Assembly (NCBI RefSeq): GCF_014534685.1
Contig: NZ_JACVVX010000001.1
Coordinates: 760,501 to 824,500 of the forward strand
Direction of reading: 5' to 3'
Length of the DNA stretch: 64,000 bases
Source: Oryzicola mucosus
Lineage (GTDB): Bacteria; Pseudomonadota; Alphaproteobacteria; Rhizobiales; Rhizobiaceae
Shown one piece after another: positions 28,211 to 37,255 of this stretch. The notes below the pieces were generated by a model. It was not told where the DNA came from. It did not search any database and saw only the letters and a program-made list of their open reading frames with translations. Each line of letters begins with the position of its first letter. Position 1 is the first letter of the stretch. The position numbers were made by a program, and so were the translations under genes.

Positions 28211-29313
28211 GGCCTGCTGTCGCGCAAAAGCCGGTTCGGCACAAGAGCGAAGAACTCAGCCTGGTGGCGTACAACACCGGCGATTTCGCCCGCCGCCTCG
28301 CCCGACCCGGCAAACAGATCGCCGCGAGCGGCGCCGACAATGGCCGAACCGGTGTCCTGCGCTATCATCAGCCGCTGGAAGGGTTTTGCGTCGAAGGCGG
28401 CCAGCCTGGGTGCTGAAATGTGGAAGGGGGTGCCGAACGTGTGCAGCAGCCTGTCCACCGCGACCGAACGGCCTGGCGTCAGCGGCACCTTGGCGGCCGC
28501 GATCGGTCCCAACCCGTCATCGTCGACCGGTGCATCGCGAAAGAAAATGTAGGAGCGGTTCTGCCATAGAATCTCGTCGATCCGATGCGGATTGTCGCGG
28601 AACCAGGCGCGGATCGACTGCATGGTCACCTGTTCGAGCGGGATTTCGCCGAGATCGGCGAGGATGCGCCCCGGCCCGGAAAACCGCTGCCCGGACTTGG
28701 CGACATAGGTCACCCGCCGCATGCCGCCATCCGTCATGTGCAGCCGCGCCGCGCCCTGGACATGGATAAAGAACGCATCGACCTTGTGCCGCAGCCAGGC
28801 AATTTCCAGCCCTTGATCAGCCAGCGCCCCTCGCTCGATGGCGCCACGGTCGAAATACTCGATCAAGCCTTCAGGTGTCTTACGGGCGAACGCCAGATAA
28901 GGGTCCATGCCTGCGGGGCGATTGGCATCGTCGATGTCGATGAGGTCGGGCGGGCGGGACAGGAGCGGCACTGTGAAATCGCCGGTTTTTTCGGCCGAGG
29001 CCTCGACCTCGGGCTCGTAGAAGCCGGTGACCAGCCCTGCCACTCCTGGTTCAGGCTCCACCAGCATTGGCGTGAAATGGCGTTCGAAGAACGCCCGCGC
29101 AGCCGGCCCATCCAGGGCATCGATGCTTCTCGCCTCGGCATAAGCGGGCTCGAAGGCCTGAAACGCGATGCCGAGTGCGCCGGACCGGTAGGGCTTTTTC
29201 AGAGCCTGGAGGGCGGAACGGCGAAAGGCCTCGAATGCCGAGGCCTTTTCATCTTCGTACCAGCCCGGCAGGTCGCCGAAGCTTTTGTGTTTGAGGCGGG
29301 GCGACAGCGCCAC
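28207..29313 (-). CDS. mltA: MltA-type lytic murein transglycosylase
   Basis: This 368-residue enzyme cleaves peptidoglycan glycan chains by forming 1,6-anhydroMurNAc. It has VTGFYEPEVEAS, VQGAARLHMTDGG, and a C-terminal 3D-type domain with the catalytic Asp in RLMIAQDTGSAIVGAARGDLF. The start is GTG at 29313, only 16 bases after the Tim44 gene stop, so no room exists for a signal peptide upstream. E. coli MltA is a lipoprotein, so export of this one is unexplained. Its product could feed the AmgK-MurU recycling route at the window start. Confidence 0.9.
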   Translation of the reverse strand: MALSPRLKHKSFGDLPGWYEDEKASAFEAFRRSALQALKKPYRSGALGIAFQAFEPAYAEARSIDALDGPAARAFFERHFTPMLVEPEPGVAGLVTGFYEPEVEASAEKTGDFTVPLLSRPPDLIDIDDANRPAGMDPYLAFARKTPEGLIEYFDRGAIERGALADQGLEIAWLRHKVDAFFIHVQGAARLHMTDGGMRRVTYVAKSGQRFSGPGRILADLGEIPLEQVTMQSIRAWFRDNPHRIDEILWQNRSYIFFRDAPVDDDGLGPIAAAKVPLTPGRSVAVDRLLHTFGTPFHISAPRLAAFDAKPFQRLMIAQDTGSAIVGAARGDLFAGSGEAAGEIAGVVRHQAEFFALVPNRLLRDSRP

Positions 29314-29329
29314 GGCAAATGCCCCTGCG

Positions 29330-30031
29330 TCAGTCTTCTTCCTCGGTCGCGATCAGCTTCCAGTTCGGATCCTTAGACCGCGTGTCGCGCGCAAAGGTCC
29401 AAACATCCTTGACCTCGGCCACCGTTTCCGGGTCGCCGTCGATCACTTCGCCGCTCTGGTTGCGGGTGGCGGAAATCAGTTCGCTGACGATGCGCAGCGT
29501 GACATGCGCTTCCGACCCCTTCATCTCGGCCCCGACGATCTCGGCCTTGTTGATGCCGACGAATGAGGACTGGATCTTCTCCGAGCGTGATTCGCGGTCG
29601 GCGATGGCGGCGACGAAACCGTCATAGACTTCGCGCGACAGAAGGTTCTTCAGCGTCTTCCGGTCGCCATCGGCATAGGCCATGACAATCATCTCGTAAG
29701 CCATCTTCGCGCCTTCGGCGAAGGTCTTCGGATCGAAGGACGCATCGGCATCCTTGATCGCGCGCATACCCTTGTTCAGGGCACTATCGGGCGCCGCGAC
29801 CGCGTCGATGCCGGCATAAACCTCCTCGGGCGCCTCCGCCTCCCGCTTGCGTGGCAGCGAAACGACATTGTCGTTGCGGGTCGAGGCCTCGTCGCCGGTC
29901 TTGGCGCGGGTGTAGGGGTCGAAAGGCGGCTTCTCATTGCCCGTGCGCCGCCCAAGCACGCTGCGGAGCTGATAGAAAATCACCGCAGCCACGATGATGA
30001 AGAAGATTGTGCCGAAATCGAAGAATTCCAT
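29330..30031 (-). CDS. Tim44-like domain membrane protein (TimA)
   Basis: This 233-residue protein has a single N-terminal transmembrane helix (FDFGTIFFIIVAAVIFYQL, about 4-22), a charged linker to about residue 90, and a Tim44/MRPL45-type domain (AMRAIKDADASFDPKTFAEGAKMAYEMIV to WKLI). In alphaproteobacteria this is the bacterial relative of mitochondrial Tim44. It is divergent from fxsA and secB. Confidence 0.9.
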   Translation of the reverse strand: MEFFDFGTIFFIIVAAVIFYQLRSVLGRRTGNEKPPFDPYTRAKTGDEASTRNDNVVSLPRKREAEAPEEVYAGIDAVAAPDSALNKGMRAIKDADASFDPKTFAEGAKMAYEMIVMAYADGDRKTLKNLLSREVYDGFVAAIADRESRSEKIQSSFVGINKAEIVGAEMKGSEAHVTLRIVSELISATRNQSGEVIDGDPETVAEVKDVWTFARDTRSKDPNWKLIATEEED

Positions 30032-30239
30032 ATTCGCCGCCGATCAACCCTTTCCCGCCGCTTGCGCAATCGCCTGTTGCAGGGCAGCCACATAAACACC
30101 AAATGATGATAGCATATAGTCCGGACAAGCCGATCATTCAAATCGGCAGAGCCGATACCTATGTATTTGTTTGCAATTGTATGCGCCAGTCGGCTCATGC
30201 GCACGAAAAGATGAACTCTCGCGGAGACCCGGCCCGTTC

Positions 30240-30710
30240 ATGATCGCCTTGCTGATCCTTCTCATGCCGCTTTTCGAGATCGCGGGCTTCGTCGTCGTCG
30301 GCAGCCAGATCGGCGTGCTGCCGACTTTGGGGCTGGTGATCCTCAGCAGCGTTGTCGGCGTCCTGCTCCTGCGCGTGCAGGGTTTCGGCGTCATGACGCG
30401 CATTCGGGCAGCGCTTGCAGCCGAGCAGGACCCGAGCCGCGAGGTGATCCATGGCGTGATGATCCTGCTTGCGGGCCTACTGCTGGTCATTCCCGGCTTC
30501 ATCACCGACATCATCGGCCTAGCGCTTTTCCTGCCGCCGGTGCGCGATCTCGGCTGGAAGCTGTTGCGGCGCAATGTGAAGATGGACACGCGCGTCTACG
30601 GCTTCCGCCGCCAGAACGCCCGCGATGGCAAGACCATCGATCTCGACGAGACCGACTACAGCCGCAAGCCAAACCCGGATTCGCCCTGGCGCTCGCTGCC
30701 GGACGAGTAA
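30240..30710 (+). CDS. fxsA: FxsA-family membrane protein
   Basis: This 156-residue protein has hydrophobic segments at about 3-20, 28-45 and 75-105, with FEIAGFVVVGSQIGVLPTLGLVILSS and LLVIPGFITDIIGLALFLPPVR, the FxsA signature. In E. coli FxsA relieves T7-phage exclusion by the F plasmid when overproduced, but its native role is unknown. The ATG at 30240 has GGAG about 13 bases upstream, a little distant. It precedes secB by 110 bases. Confidence 0.88.
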   Translation: MIALLILLMPLFEIAGFVVVGSQIGVLPTLGLVILSSVVGVLLLRVQGFGVMTRIRAALAAEQDPSREVIHGVMILLAGLLLVIPGFITDIIGLALFLPPVRDLGWKLLRRNVKMDTRVYGFRRQNARDGKTIDLDETDYSRKPNPDSPWRSLPDE

Positions 30711-30820
30711 TCGGCAGCTTCAAATCCAGCCACAACCTTGTCTTGGCCGGGCCGCCATGCTAGCCAACGCACGATTTCAATCCCGGCCGCGCCGCGGTCG
30801 AGCCAAGAGGATTTAGGCTT

Positions 30821-31318
30821 ATGGCCAATCAGGACAGTGCGCCGACCGGCGCGGCCACCAACGGCAACGCCGCACAGGCATCGCTGAACGTTCTGGCTCA
30901 ATATGTGAAGGACCTTTCCTTCGAAAGCCCCGGCGCACCAAATTCGCTGCGCGGCCGTGACAAGGCGCCCGGCATCAACATCAATGTCAACGTCACAGCC
31001 AACCCGCTGACCGACAAGCAGTTCGACGTCAACCTGACGCTCAACGCCAAGGCAGCGGTGGACAAGGACGTTCTGTTCAATGTCGAGCTGGTCTATGGCG
31101 GCGTCTTCAACATCGAAGGCTTCCCGCAGGAGCACATGCTGCCGGTGCTGTTCATCGAGTGCCCGCGCCTGCTGTTCCCGTTCGCGCGCCAGATCATCGC
31201 CGACGCGACCCGCAATGGCGGCTTCCCGCCGCTGATGCTTGACCCGATCGACTTCGCGCAGATGTTCCAGCAGAAGATCGCCGAGGAACAGGCCGCCGCC
31301 AAGGTGAAGGTCAGCTAA
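30821..31318 (+). CDS. secB: Protein-export chaperone SecB
   Basis: This 165-residue tetrameric chaperone keeps preproteins unfolded and hands them to SecA. It has the SecB core [16 protein letters not shown], the [14 protein letters not shown] strand, and the [33 protein letters not shown] segment. A lysine-containing C-terminal tail follows. It has a strong terminator 20 bases downstream. Confidence 0.97.
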   Translation: MANQDSAPTGAATNGNAAQASLNVLAQYVKDLSFESPGAPNSLRGRDKAPGININVNVTANPLTDKQFDVNLTLNAKAAVDKDVLFNVELVYGGVFNIEGFPQEHMLPVLFIECPRLLFPFARQIIADATRNGGFPPLMLDPIDFAQMFQQKIAEEQAAAKVKVS

Positions 31319-31338
31319 GCCTGACGCACAAGGATACC

Positions 31339-31365
31339 AAAAAGCCCGGTTCGCCGGGCTTTTTT
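31339..31365. terminator. Bidirectional terminator between secB and dnaQ
   Basis: AAAAAGCCCGG pairs with CCGGGCTTTTT around a TTCG tetraloop. The A and T runs at both sides mean it can stop transcription from secB (plus) and from dnaQ (minus). Confidence 0.93.
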
Positions 31366-31388
31366 ATTGGCGGGATGGCGCCACAGCT

Positions 31389-32102
31389 CTACCCGCCGGG
31401 CTGGGACAGTTTCGCCCAGAGCGACTTTTCGCCAAGGCTGGCCACAAGTTTTTCATGCGCTGCCTGCTCGGCCTCGCTGAGCCGCAGCGGCAAGGTACGC
31501 GGGCGCTGCGCAACCGTGATCTGAATATCCACCGACGATGAATTGTCGCTGGAGCGGATTTCGATGGCCGAGTCCAGCACGAGCGCTGCCTGCTTGCCGC
31601 CAATCAGTTCGATATAGACTTCGGCGAGAAGCTCGGAATCGAGCAGCGCGCCGTGCTTGGTGCGGCGGCTGTTGTCGATGCCATAACGGCGGCACAGCGC
31701 ATCGAGCGAGTTCGGCCCCATCGGATGCTTGCGCCGCGCCAGCACCAGCGTGTCGACGACAAGGCCGGGGTCGACTGCGGGACGGCCGACCCTGGCAAGC
31801 TCGGCATTGATGAAGCCGATGTCGAAATTGGCGTTGTGCGCGACCAGCCGCGCACCATCGAAGAACGACACGAACTCGTCCGCGATTTCCGTGAAATTCG
31901 GCTTGTCGGCAAGCTGCTGGGCAGAGATGCCATGGACCGCCTGGGCATCAGGGTGGATCTGCCGGCCCTGCGGATTGATATATTTGTGGAAGGTGCGCCC
32001 GGTGGGGAACCGGTTGATCATCTCCACACCGCCGATCTCGATGACTCGATCCTCGCGCGCATCTAGGCCGGTGGTTTCGGTATCGAAAATGATTTCACGC
32101 AT
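31389..32102 (-). CDS. dnaQ: DNA polymerase III epsilon subunit
   Basis: This 237-residue DEDDh 3'-5' exonuclease proofreads for the replicative polymerase. ExoI is FDTETTGLD, ExoII VAHNANFDIGFINAEL, and ExoIII contains the catalytic His in RTKHGALLDSELLAEVY. The last ~60 residues are the alpha-subunit-binding tail. It is the last gene of a minus-strand run ppsR-maf-aroE-coaE-dnaQ that points away from oriC. Confidence 0.97.
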   Translation of the reverse strand: MREIIFDTETTGLDAREDRVIEIGGVEMINRFPTGRTFHKYINPQGRQIHPDAQAVHGISAQQLADKPNFTEIADEFVSFFDGARLVAHNANFDIGFINAELARVGRPAVDPGLVVDTLVLARRKHPMGPNSLDALCRRYGIDNSRRTKHGALLDSELLAEVYIELIGGKQAALVLDSAIEIRSSDNSSSVDIQITVAQRPRTLPLRLSEAEQAAHEKLVASLGEKSLWAKLSQPGG

Positions 32103-32151
32103 CGATTCGCTCCATGGCCAACCATGCGGCCGGCCGGATCAGGCTTCAAGT

Positions 32152-32757
32152 TCAGGATGCGGCAATGCCGCCCTTATCCCCCAGCACATCGGCAATGATG
32201 CCGGTGACCGCCTGTCTTGCGACTTCCAGGCCCTGTCCGGTGTCGACGATGTAGTCGGCCCTGAGGCGCTTTTCCGCGTCCGGCACTTGCTTGGCCAGGA
32301 TCGCCGCGAATTTTTCCTCGGTCATGCCGGGCCGCTCCAACACGCGCTGACGCTGTATCTCAGCCGGCGCGCTGACCACCACTACCTTGTCGACCCTGTC
32401 GCGGCCTCCGGTCTCGAACAGAAGCGGGATATCGAGGACGACGAGTTTTTGACCGTCCTGCTTGCTTCGGGCGAGAAAATCAGCCATTTCGTCGCGTACC
32501 AGCGGATGGACGATGGCTTCGAGCCGCTTCATCGCCTCGGGATTGCCGAGCACCTGCTTCGACAGGCGATTGCGATCAACCACCCCGTCGACCACCGTCC
32601 CGGGAAAGGCCTCTTCCACCGAGGGTGCCGCCTTGCCGGCATACAGCCGATGCACCGTTTCGTCGGAATCGTGCACCGGCACGCCAGCCTCGCGGAACAT
32701 CGCAGCGGTGGTGGATTTGCCCATGCCGATGGAGCCGGTGAGGCCGAGAACGATCAT
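32152..32757 (-). CDS. coaE: Dephospho-CoA kinase
   Basis: This 201-residue P-loop kinase performs the final step of coenzyme A synthesis. It starts [21 protein letters not shown] (Walker [10 protein letters not shown]), with DSDETVH and [13 protein letters not shown] as conserved motifs. It overlaps aroE by 4 bases. With coaA at 15.6 kb, the window holds both end kinases of the pathway. Confidence 0.96.
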   Translation of the reverse strand: MIVLGLTGSIGMGKSTTAAMFREAGVPVHDSDETVHRLYAGKAAPSVEEAFPGTVVDGVVDRNRLSKQVLGNPEAMKRLEAIVHPLVRDEMADFLARSKQDGQKLVVLDIPLLFETGGRDRVDKVVVVSAPAEIQRQRVLERPGMTEEKFAAILAKQVPDAEKRLRADYIVDTGQGLEVARQAVTGIIADVLGDKGGIAAS

Positions 32758-33593
32758 CGATGCTTATCCAGATCCTGAGCGATGAGGTCATGGAGCGCTT
32801 CGGTCACCTCTGGGCGAATGCCGAACCAGCGCTCGAAGCCGGGCACGGCCTGATGCAGCAGCATGCCGAGACCATCGACAGTCTTCAAACCCGCATGGCG
32901 GGCGGCAGCAAGCAACGGTGTTTCGAGCGGCACATAGACGATATCGGTGACGACGGCGTGCGGCGGCAATCCGGAGACGTCCACCGCCACATCGCCCTCG
33001 CCATGCATGCCCAGCGCTGATGTGTTGACCACGAGATCGGCATCGCCCAGCAGGGCCGATGTCGCTTCAAGCGCATGGGCAGAGACTGTCTTTCCGAAAT
33101 GGTCGGCCAGTTCTTGCGCGCGGGAAATCGTGCGGTTGGCAACACGGATATCAATGAAACCGCGCGATTTGAGCGCGTGGATGATCGCGCGCGACGCCCC
33201 CCCAGCCCCCAGGATAAGCGCTGTCTTACCATTATCCCAAGCCGGTGCCTTGGCGTCGAGATTGGCTGCGAAGCCATAGGCATCGGTGTTGCCGCCCCAT
33301 AGCTCGCCACCCTCGAACCACAGTGTATTGACAGCGCCGATCTGCTCGGCTGCCTCATCGCGCTGTGCGACCAGCGCGAACGCCTGCTCCTTGTTTGGGA
33401 TCGTGACGTTGCCGCCGACATAACCGTTGGCCCGCAAAGACGACAGGAAGGCAGCAAAGTCGTTGGGCGCGACATCGAGGGCTTGGTAAGTTCCATTGAG
33501 GCCATGGTGTCTCAGCCAATAGCCATGGATGAGCGGCGACCGCGAATGCGCGATGGGGTGGCCGCAAACGAAGGCCTTTGGTGCTTCAGCCAT
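32754..33593 (-). CDS. aroE: Shikimate dehydrogenase
   Basis: This 279-residue enzyme reduces 3-dehydroshikimate with NADPH. It has [16 protein letters not shown] for substrate, [11 protein letters not shown] with the catalytic Lys, and [17 protein letters not shown] for NADP. The ATG at 33593 overlaps maf by 8 bases. A TTG just ahead of it adds only one residue. Confidence 0.96.
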   Translation of the reverse strand: MAEAPKAFVCGHPIAHSRSPLIHGYWLRHHGLNGTYQALDVAPNDFAAFLSSLRANGYVGGNVTIPNKEQAFALVAQRDEAAEQIGAVNTLWFEGGELWGGNTDAYGFAANLDAKAPAWDNGKTALILGAGGASRAIIHALKSRGFIDIRVANRTISRAQELADHFGKTVSAHALEATSALLGDADLVVNTSALGMHGEGDVAVDVSGLPPHAVVTDIVYVPLETPLLAAARHAGLKTVDGLGMLLHQAVPGFERWFGIRPEVTEALHDLIAQDLDKHR

Positions 33594-34185
33594 CAATGGC
33601 GCCCATCTCGCGAAGCTGGCCGAGCAACGGCAGAAGCGGCAGGCCGACGATGGTGAAATAATCGCCCTCGATCTTCTCGAAAAGCTGGATGCCCTCGCCT
33701 TCGATTTGGTAGGCGCCGACGCTGGACAAGGCCTTGTCGCCGACCCGTGCCAAATGACGTCCGATAAAGCCGGGATCGAGCACCCGCATCGTCAACGACG
33801 CCACCGAGACATGGCGCCACAGAACCTGTCCGCCCTGGGCGACGACAACCGCGCTGTTGAGATGATGGGTCCGGCCCGACAGCGAAAGAAGATGACGCCT
33901 CGCCCCTTCCATGTCGGCGGGCTTGTGAAAGATCGTATCGCCCAGGGACAGGGTCTGGTCGCAGCCCACGACAACATCGCCCGGATGGGCTTCGCTGACC
34001 GCAATGGCCTTGGCCTCGGCCAGAACGAGCGCGACGTCCTCCGCCGATGCCCCGCTCGACTTCAGCGGAGCTTCGAGCGAGCGCTCGTCGAGATCGGCAG
34101 GAACGGGCTTCACGTCGAGGCCGGCATTCTGCATCAGGGTTAGGCGGAACGGGCTGGCCGACGCCAGGATGAGTGTCTCGGGCAT
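33586..34185 (-). CDS. maf: Maf-like nucleoside triphosphate pyrophosphatase
   Basis: This 199-residue enzyme hydrolyses non-canonical or excess nucleoside triphosphates. It starts [18 protein letters not shown], the family's ASxSPxR signature, and has [11 protein letters not shown], the catalytic Asp region, and [28 protein letters not shown] near the end. The ATG at 34185 has a strong AGGAGG 5 bases upstream. Which Maf subclass (YhdE or YceF type) it is cannot be set from these motifs alone. Confidence 0.94.
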   Translation of the reverse strand: MPETLILASASPFRLTLMQNAGLDVKPVPADLDERSLEAPLKSSGASAEDVALVLAEAKAIAVSEAHPGDVVVGCDQTLSLGDTIFHKPADMEGARRHLLSLSGRTHHLNSAVVVAQGGQVLWRHVSVASLTMRVLDPGFIGRHLARVGDKALSSVGAYQIEGEGIQLFEKIEGDYFTIVGLPLLPLLGQLREMGAIDG

Positions 34186-34253
34186 GTTTCCTCCTGCAAG
34201 GCTGTAGTGCCTTGTTCGCGACAGCACTTTACAGAATTGACGGTTTTCTGGCT

Positions 34254-35069
34254 CTAGCGATTCTTGTTGCGCAGGGCAACGATGGCAGCGGCGGTTTCCT
34301 CGATGGACCGGCGGCTGACATCGATCATCGGCCAGTTGTGGCGCGTGCAGATCTGCCGGGCATAGGCCAATTCCTCGGAAATGTTCGCGCGGTCGACATA
34401 GTCTTGCGCATCATGCGCTGCTCCCAGAACGCGGTTTTGCCTGACATGGGAGATGCGTTCGGCGGTGGCGACTAGACCGACAACGAGCGGGCGTTGCGCC
34501 GTCACCAGTACAGGTGGGATCGGCACACCGAGCACGATGGGAATATTGGCGGTCTTTATGCCACGGTTGGCGAGATAGATGCTGGTCGGCGTTTTCGACG
34601 TGCGCGAGATGCCGATCAGGACGATATCGGCCTCTTCTATATCCAGCGGCAGCTGGCCGTCGTCATGCTCCATAGTGAAGTTGAGCGCATCGATGCGGCG
34701 GAAATATTCCGCGTCAAGCACATGCTGCGCGCCGACGCGGCGGCCGGCCGGCGTACCGAGATAGGACTGAAACACGGTCAGCACCGGCTCAAGCACATTG
34801 ACCGCCGGCAGACCCATGGTAGTGCAGCGCTGGTCGATCATCCCGGCAAGCTGCTGATCTACGACCGTATATAGGATGATGCCCGGCTCCTCCTCGATCT
34901 CGTCGAACACCTTCATCAGCTGCTTTTCCGTGCGCACAAGAGGATAGATGTGTTCGATGGCGCGGGCGTCCTTGTATTGCGCCGAAGCCGCGCGGCCGGC
35001 CGCCAGGAGAGTCTCTCCAGTCGCGTCAGAAATCAGGTGAAGATGAAAGAAGCTTTGCGGTTTGTTCAC
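34254..35069 (-). CDS. ppsR: PEP synthase/PPDK regulatory protein (DUF299)
   Basis: This 271-residue protein is a bifunctional serine/threonine kinase and phosphorylase that controls pyruvate phosphate dikinase or PEP synthase. It has [48 protein letters not shown] with its P-loop-like GISRTSKT, and [15 protein letters not shown]. The GTG at 35069 gives MNKPQSFF, the family N terminus; a TTG at 35114 would add 15 unconserved residues. Its start overlaps a DnaA-box-like site of oriC. Confidence 0.93.
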   Translation of the reverse strand: MNKPQSFFHLHLISDATGETLLAAGRAASAQYKDARAIEHIYPLVRTEKQLMKVFDEIEEEPGIILYTVVDQQLAGMIDQRCTTMGLPAVNVLEPVLTVFQSYLGTPAGRRVGAQHVLDAEYFRRIDALNFTMEHDDGQLPLDIEEADIVLIGISRTSKTPTSIYLANRGIKTANIPIVLGVPIPPVLVTAQRPLVVGLVATAERISHVRQNRVLGAAHDAQDYVDRANISEELAYARQICTRHNWPMIDVSRRSIEETAAAIVALRNKNR

Positions 35070-35460
35070 AGAATACCGTGGGGCCTGTGGCCAACTGTGG
35101 ATGAAGCCGGACAAATCGGCCGGTGTGGAAAAGCGACTGTATCAGAACCGGTTTTGTCCACAATTCGTGCTGCTGTCCAATTCGATCGGCGGCTGTGGAG
35201 CGTTCTGTGGAATTCACACTGATCCCACATGGAGGTCCTGTTTTCGATGTCACACCCTCATTGACAAGCCTTTGTCTTAAAACGCTGAATCTGGACTATC
35301 CCCAGACTTGTCCTATTTAGCCGCAAGGCCTGCGCGTCATTATGGCAAGTGGAACTCAAACCGCTGATGTGAACAGGTAGCAATCCTCGATTCCAACAGA
35401 GTCTAAGAATCAGAAGACTCTCTTTCATAGAAATTTTATTTAAAGATAGATTTGGGGAGC
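35062..35460. other. Probable chromosomal replication origin (oriC), hemE side
   Basis: This roughly 400-base non-coding stretch lies between divergently oriented ppsR and hemE. DnaA-box-like nonamers are TTGTTCACA (35062), TGTGGATGA (35096), TGTGGAAAA (35124), TTGTCCACA (35154), TGTGGAGCG (35194) and TGTGGAATT (35206). An AT-rich segment (35425-35452, AAATTTTATTTAAAGATAGA) could be the unwinding element. In Caulobacter, Sinorhizobium and Brucella the origin lies next to hemE. The rho-mnmE-mnmG-rsmG-parA-parB run and parS sites nearby support this. The exact boundaries are inferred. Confidence 0.8.
35389..35421. promoter_or_regulatory. GANTC cluster with inverted repeat upstream of hemE
   Basis: Four GANTC sites lie in 32 bases: GATTC 35389, GAGTC 35399, GAATC 35407, GACTC 35416. 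A fifth is at 35287. Two of them form the arms of the inverted repeat AGAGTCT (35398-35404) and AGACTCT (35415-35421). GANTC is methylated by CcrM in alphaproteobacteria, and its state reports replication. Confidence 0.75.
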
Positions 35461-35467
35461 GAGCCCT

Positions 35468-36499
35468 ATGACGGCAAACCGCGTGGTGCTGGATGTTCTT
35501 GCCGGGAAGAAGACGGCAGTCCCACCTCTTTGGATGATGCGACAGGCTGGACGCTACCTTCCCGAATATCGCGAGACGCGGAAGCGCGCGGGGAGTTTCC
35601 TCGATCTTTGTTACAATCCCGACCTAGCGGTGGAAGTGACGCTTCAACCGATCCGTCGCTTCGGCTTCGACGCGTCCATCCTGTTCTCCGACATTCTCGT
35701 CATTCCTCATGCGCTTGGGCGTTCGCTTCGCTTCGAGGAAGGTCGCGGACCTCTGCTTGAGCCGATTTCGGCGGAGGAGATCGAGCGTCTCGACGGGAAG
35801 CGCTTCCATGAGCACCTGGAGCCGGTCTACGAGACCGTCAGGCGTCTGCGTCGGGAGTTGCCTCAGGAAACCACCCTGATCGGCTTCTGCGGGGCTCCCT
35901 GGACGGTTGCGACGTATATGATCGCCGGCCATGGCACGCCCGACCAGGCGCCGGCGCGTTTGTTCGGCTACCGACACCCCGAGGCGATGGATACGCTTCT
36001 GACGACGCTGGCCGACTGGTCGGCGGCCTATCTCCTGCGTCAGGCGGAAGCAGGCGCAGATGTGCTGCAAATCTTCGATTCGTGGTCCGGCGTTCTGGAT
36101 GAGGCCTGTTTCGATCGTTTCTGCGTTGGACCGGTTGCCAGCATCGTGAGCAAGGTGCGCGCCGTCTATCCCGATATTCCGATCATCGGTTTTCCCAAAG
36201 GCGCCGGTGCAAACTACAAGAACTATCGCGAGCAGACTGGCGTTACCGCGCTCGGACTGGACTGGACCGTACCGTTGACGCAGGCACGCTCCCTGCAGGC
36301 GCTGGGACCCGTTCAGGGCAACCTTGACCCGCTTCGCCTGGTTGCGGGCGGCAGGGCGCTGGACGAGGGCGTGGATGCCATTCTCGACCATTTGAGCGAT
36401 GGGCCGCTGATCTTCAATCTCGGCCATGGCATCACACCCGAAACCCCGGTCGGGCATGTCGAAGCGATGGTGCGCCGGGTCAGGCAAGGAAAACTATAA
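35468..36499 (+). CDS. hemE: Uroporphyrinogen decarboxylase
   Basis: This 343-residue enzyme decarboxylates uroporphyrinogen III to coproporphyrinogen III in heme synthesis. It has [31 protein letters not shown] with the catalytic Asp, and [12 protein letters not shown] and [17 protein letters not shown] is 9 bases before the ATG. Its stop shares one base with the hemJ start (TAATG). It is the first gene clockwise of the proposed origin. Confidence 0.97.
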   Translation: MTANRVVLDVLAGKKTAVPPLWMMRQAGRYLPEYRETRKRAGSFLDLCYNPDLAVEVTLQPIRRFGFDASILFSDILVIPHALGRSLRFEEGRGPLLEPISAEEIERLDGKRFHEHLEPVYETVRRLRRELPQETTLIGFCGAPWTVATYMIAGHGTPDQAPARLFGYRHPEAMDTLLTTLADWSAAYLLRQAEAGADVLQIFDSWSGVLDEACFDRFCVGPVASIVSKVRAVYPDIPIIGFPKGAGANYKNYREQTGVTALGLDWTVPLTQARSLQALGPVQGNLDPLRLVAGGRALDEGVDAILDHLSDGPLIFNLGHGITPETPVGHVEAMVRRVRQGKL

Positions 36500-37035
36500 T
36501 GGCGCTTTCCGAGAACAAGGCATCTGGCGGAACGGCGGCGAAACGCGCGGTTGGGGCCATCGTCATCTTCGTTGCGCTGACCGGGCTGCTGTTCTGGCTG
36601 GACCCTGACGGTTTCTATCTCTGGGCAAAGGCCATTCATGTCATCGCCGTCATCTCATGGATGGCCGGAATGCTGTATCTGCCACGCCTGTTCGTCTATC
36701 ACGCCGATACCCAGCCCGGGTCGCAGCAGTCCGAGACATTCAAGGTGATGGAGCAGCGTCTGCTTCGGCTGATCATCAACCCGGCGATGATCATCACCTG
36801 GGTGTTCGGGCTCTATCTGGCTTGGCGTGGTTTCGGCTTCATGGGAGGATGGTTGCATGCCAAGATACTGCTGGTCGTGCTGCTGTCGGGCGTCCATGGC
36901 TATCTGTCGGCATCAGTTCGCAGGTTCGCCACGGACCAGAACACCAAGCCCGCCAAGCATTGGCGAATCGTCAACGAGGCACCGACACTTTTGATGATCG
37001 TGATCGTCGTTCTCGTCGTGGTAAAGCCGTTCTGA
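36499..37035 (+). CDS. hemJ: Protoporphyrinogen IX oxidase HemJ
   Basis: This 178-residue membrane protein is the oxidase form used by most alphaproteobacteria in place of HemG or HemY. It has four or five helices and the conserved KAIHVIAVISWMAGMLYLPRLFVYH with its essential His, and GWLHAKILLVVLLSGVHGYL. It is coupled to hemE by a one-base overlap and is followed by a terminator at 37051-37076. Together hemE and hemJ cover two steps of heme synthesis. Confidence 0.93.
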   Translation: MALSENKASGGTAAKRAVGAIVIFVALTGLLFWLDPDGFYLWAKAIHVIAVISWMAGMLYLPRLFVYHADTQPGSQQSETFKVMEQRLLRLIINPAMIITWVFGLYLAWRGFGFMGGWLHAKILLVVLLSGVHGYLSASVRRFATDQNTKPAKHWRIVNEAPTLLMIVIVVLVVVKPF

Positions 37036-37050
37036 AACGCAAGAGCCGAT

Positions 37051-37076
37051 AAAAAACGGGCCCGACCTGTTTTTTG
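37051..37076 (+). terminator. Intrinsic terminator after hemJ
   Basis: AAAAAACGGG pairs with CCTGTTTTTT (one G-T pair) around a CCCGA loop, ending in a T-rich tail. It lies 16 bases beyond the hemJ stop. The 180 bases between it and rho hold the rho leader, where I see no convincing short gene. Confidence 0.75.
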
Positions 37077-37255
37077 GGTATGTCCGTTGATATATCTGCT
37101 GGAGAGCAATGCCCTCGGCTTGCTCTTTCGGCCGGCCGACGATAAAAGGCAGGTCTTCCTCCTTGCCATGCGCGCTGCTTTTCAAAGGCCGCGTCCGGCG
37201 TTCATCGCATTCCGCCGATCGAACTTTTCCCATTCCGCCTATCCAGAGTCTGTCC

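Noticed and set aside
30032-30239. Small gene in the tim44-fxsA gap
   Set aside because: Short open frames there lack ribosome sites and coding-like composition; the gap most likely holds divergent promoters.
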